This document shows positions 7,478 through 8,653 of a DNA stretch of 8,653 nt, piece by piece. Origin of the DNA: Fidelibacterota bacterium UBA7303 (lineage in GTDB: Bacteria; Fidelibacterota; Marinisomatia; Marinisomatales; UBA1611); the NCBI GenBank assembly GCA_002471805.1, contig DKQR01000194.1, forward strand, positions 1 to 8,653, written 5' to 3'. The notes beneath the pieces are model-generated. The model searched no databases. It was not told where the DNA came from and was given only the letters and a program-made list of their open reading frames with translations. The stretch's first letter is position 1. Every line of letters begins with the position of its first letter. Position numbers and translations under genes: made by a program.

Positions 7478-8332
7478 AGACTTATACCAAATATTCATAC
7501 TTTCAATATGACCGGAAATATTGGTGTTATTGGTCAGTCGCCCCCCATACCGGTAAGCATTTTTGGTAAAGACAATATTCATCCCCGGCGATTCGGCCCT
7601 TGCGATCGTATATGCTGTTAAGATGCCTTTAGGCTTTGCCTGCTCTTCCATATGGACCAGTAAATGTTTCGCTACACCACGGCTTTGCCATTCTGGGAGT
7701 GTGGCAAAATCGGTCATTTCTGCGTTTTTATTTTTGATATCTTTTTCTAAAGACGATAACGCTACGAGTTTACTGCCGGTTTCTATTCCAAAATAATCCA
7801 CGTGGGATTCCATTGTTTCTAATAAATAGTTCGAATCAACAATGGGGAAAGGGTAGGAGGGAAAAATACAACTGTATAATTCAGCCATTCTATGAACATC
7901 ATCTTTTGACATATTTTGCATTGTGAGTTTGACATCCAGCGGCTGTGTAATAACAGATTCCCTAGCCACCTGTTTTTGTTTAGATAACTTGTATATCTTT
8001 TCAATTTCAGCTGAATTGCGTTCCAGGATTCGGTTCTTTGATAGGTAATAACAAAGAAAGAGCGCATCTTCCTTTCCTGCATAAAACCCTGGAATTTCTG
8101 CTTCTTTACGATATCCAGCATTTAGAAAAGCATTACTGTTGCTTCGCGGTACTTTGGCCAGCACTTTTGTGTAACCATTGGTTTGGGCTTTTTCTAGTAA
8201 TGAAGAAACCAATTCATCGGGATCCGCATCATTTATCTTCATTAAATAAATGCGGTCATTGAAGGAGCCATGCTGAATTAATGCACCGTGAAAGCGCTCT
8301 ACCGTGTCTTGGGAATTTTGAATTTCAGACAA
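7472..8332 (-). CDS. ablB: Beta-lysine N6-acetyltransferase AblB (YodP-like)
   Basis: A GNAT-fold acetyltransferase of 286 residues that uses acetyl-CoA to acetylate the terminal amino group of beta-lysine. The AblB-specific N-terminal half begins VERFHGALIQHGSFNDRIYLMK (its residues 11-32) and includes KVPRSNSNAFLNAGYRKEAEIPGFY-type sequence (~60-84). The C-terminal half (~133-286) is the GNAT domain, with LPEWQSRGVAKHLL (~212-225), whose QSRGVA is the pyrophosphate-binding Q/R-x-x-G-x-G/A motif. The start is probably TTG at 8332: a stop lies three codons upstream in frame, and the first ATG inside would remove the conserved N-terminus. No good Shine-Dalgarno precedes it. The upstream ATG-GTT-TAA is the tail of a symporter remnant ending 6 bases before this start, hinting at former coupling. 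Partner kamA (lysine 2,3-aminomutase) is not in the window. In methanogens the product is an osmolyte; here the neighbours favour catabolism. Confidence 0.88.
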   Translation of the reverse strand: MSEIQNSQDTVERFHGALIQHGSFNDRIYLMKINDADPDELVSSLLEKAQTNGYTKVLAKVPRSNSNAFLNAGYRKEAEIPGFYAGKEDALFLCYYLSKNRILERNSAEIEKIYKLSKQKQVARESVITQPLDVKLTMQNMSKDDVHRMAELYSCIFPSYPFPIVDSNYLLETMESHVDYFGIETGSKLVALSSLEKDIKNKNAEMTDFATLPEWQSRGVAKHLLVHMEEQAKPKGILTAYTIARAESPGMNIVFTKNAYRYGGRLTNNTNISGHIESMNIWYKSL

Positions 8333-8653
8333 TTTGTATTAAACCATTGACTCAGGATTATTATCGGGCAACAATGAGGATATTGTAATAAAAATTAAAG
8401 CGGGCATGGCAATACCATAGATCATGGAGTCGAATCCCAATTATTGTATCTGTATCGTAATAACTCAGAATAAGTCAAGAACTGTCCTTCCGCATCAATC
8501 CGTTTTATTTTTGGAAAAATAATATGCACCTATGGATAGTACAAAAGGCATGTACATTCCGAAAATCAGGTAGTCCATAACATTAATTTTATTTCTCCTT
8601 GGATTTATATAGTCGGTGCAAAAAATACCCGATCTAAATCGTTTATGTTTCTT
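8333..8653. other. Stretch of 321 bases without an intact gene
   Basis: The right end of the window holds no complete gene. It contains the symporter remnant on the minus strand (8339-8578) and its AAGGAGA site (8594-8600). The outermost ~50 bases show no recognisable gene; the remnant's frame is open to the edge there but has no family resemblance. The promoter of ablB must lie here or beyond the edge; no convincing -35/-10 pair was found. No tRNA, CRISPR or insertion-sequence end was seen. Confidence 0.5.
8339..8578 (-). pseudogene. Internally deleted remnant of a second SSF sodium:solute symporter
   Basis: On the minus strand, ATG at 8578 opens MDYLIFGMYMPFVLSIGAYY followed by FSKNKTD and a stop (8497-8495). 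This is a first SSF transmembrane helix and its polar exit, closely comparable with MLAVGLFSSKKISGTED in the intact symporter of this window. After ~54 bases with several stops, the same frame resumes at 8440 as LGFDSMIYGIAMPALIFITI, then SSLLPDNNPESMV and a stop (8341-8339). This resembles the last helix of SSF proteins (compare MVGLAFSISAMILVTLFT in the intact copy). About 60 of the usual ~480 residues remain, so roughly the central 1.2 kb is missing. AAGGAGA lies 15 bases before the ATG. The remnant stops six bases before the ablB start, as if it had been the preceding operon gene. The fragments are short, so assignment rests on pattern resemblance; two unrelated small membrane peptides are the alternative. 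Confidence 0.55.

Noticed and set aside
8448..8478. TTGACT with downstream GATACA/TACAAT as an ablB promoter on the minus strand
   Set aside because: Hexamers at acceptable spacing match -10 in only 3 of 6 positions, and the good TACAAT is 24 bases away; too weak to annotate.
8495..8578. A 27-residue single-helix small membrane protein as a functional gene
   Set aside because: It has AAGGAGA upstream at long spacing, but its sequence is that of an SSF first helix, and the matching SSF C-terminus follows in the same frame, so a truncated remnant is the better reading.

Overview
The window comes from a bacterium of moderate GC content. Gene content (an FG-GAP/ASPIC-type secreted protein paired with a TPR protein, then a beta-lysine module and a Na+/solute symporter) would suit the FCB/Marinimicrobia-like or a related marine or sediment lineage. 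That placement is a guess from gene content, because no rRNA or other phylogenetic marker is present.

Layout. (1) Positions 2-1836, + strand: the 3' end of an ASPIC/UnbV-domain protein, overlapping a 14-repeat TPR protein. The TPR gene appears to start at a rare ATC codon (283) behind a perfect AAGGAGG, which restores a signal peptide. (2) 1894-3363, - strand: an intact sodium:solute symporter (SSF family). (3) 3364-3557: a divergent control region with two small inverted repeats. (4) 3558-7477, + strand: a tight four-gene operon of class III aminotransferase, CoA-transferase alpha and beta subunits, and M20 deacetylase. (5) 7472-8332, - strand: a beta-lysine N-acetyltransferase (AblB), convergent with the deacetylase gene and overlapping its 3' end by 6 bp. 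(6) 8333-8653: no intact gene, but on the - strand the first 27 and last 33 codons of a second SSF symporter with the middle missing. This looks like an internally deleted pseudogene that once preceded ablB in an operon.

How the genes fit together. The set aminotransferase + CoA transferase A/B + M20 deacetylase + AblB matches the Bacillus subtilis yodT-yodS-yodR-yodQ-yodP set that accompanies kamA (lysine 2,3-aminomutase). The inferred route is lysine -> beta-lysine (KamA, not in the window) -> N6-acetyl-beta-lysine (AblB) -> 6-acetamido-3-oxohexanoate (aminotransferase) -> its CoA ester (CoA transferase) -> thiolytic cleavage (enzyme not in the window) -> 4-acetamidobutyrate -> 4-aminobutyrate + acetate (M20 deacetylase). 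In this reading the acetyl group is a temporary protecting group. The alternative role of N6-acetyl-beta-lysine, as an osmolyte in methanogens, is less likely because every neighbour is catabolic. One intact symporter at one end and a symporter remnant at the other suggest that transporters for lysine, beta-lysine or a related compound have been exchanged here.

The least expected observations are the symporter remnant, the ATC start, and the arrangement of the acetyltransferase and deacetylase as overlapping convergent genes.
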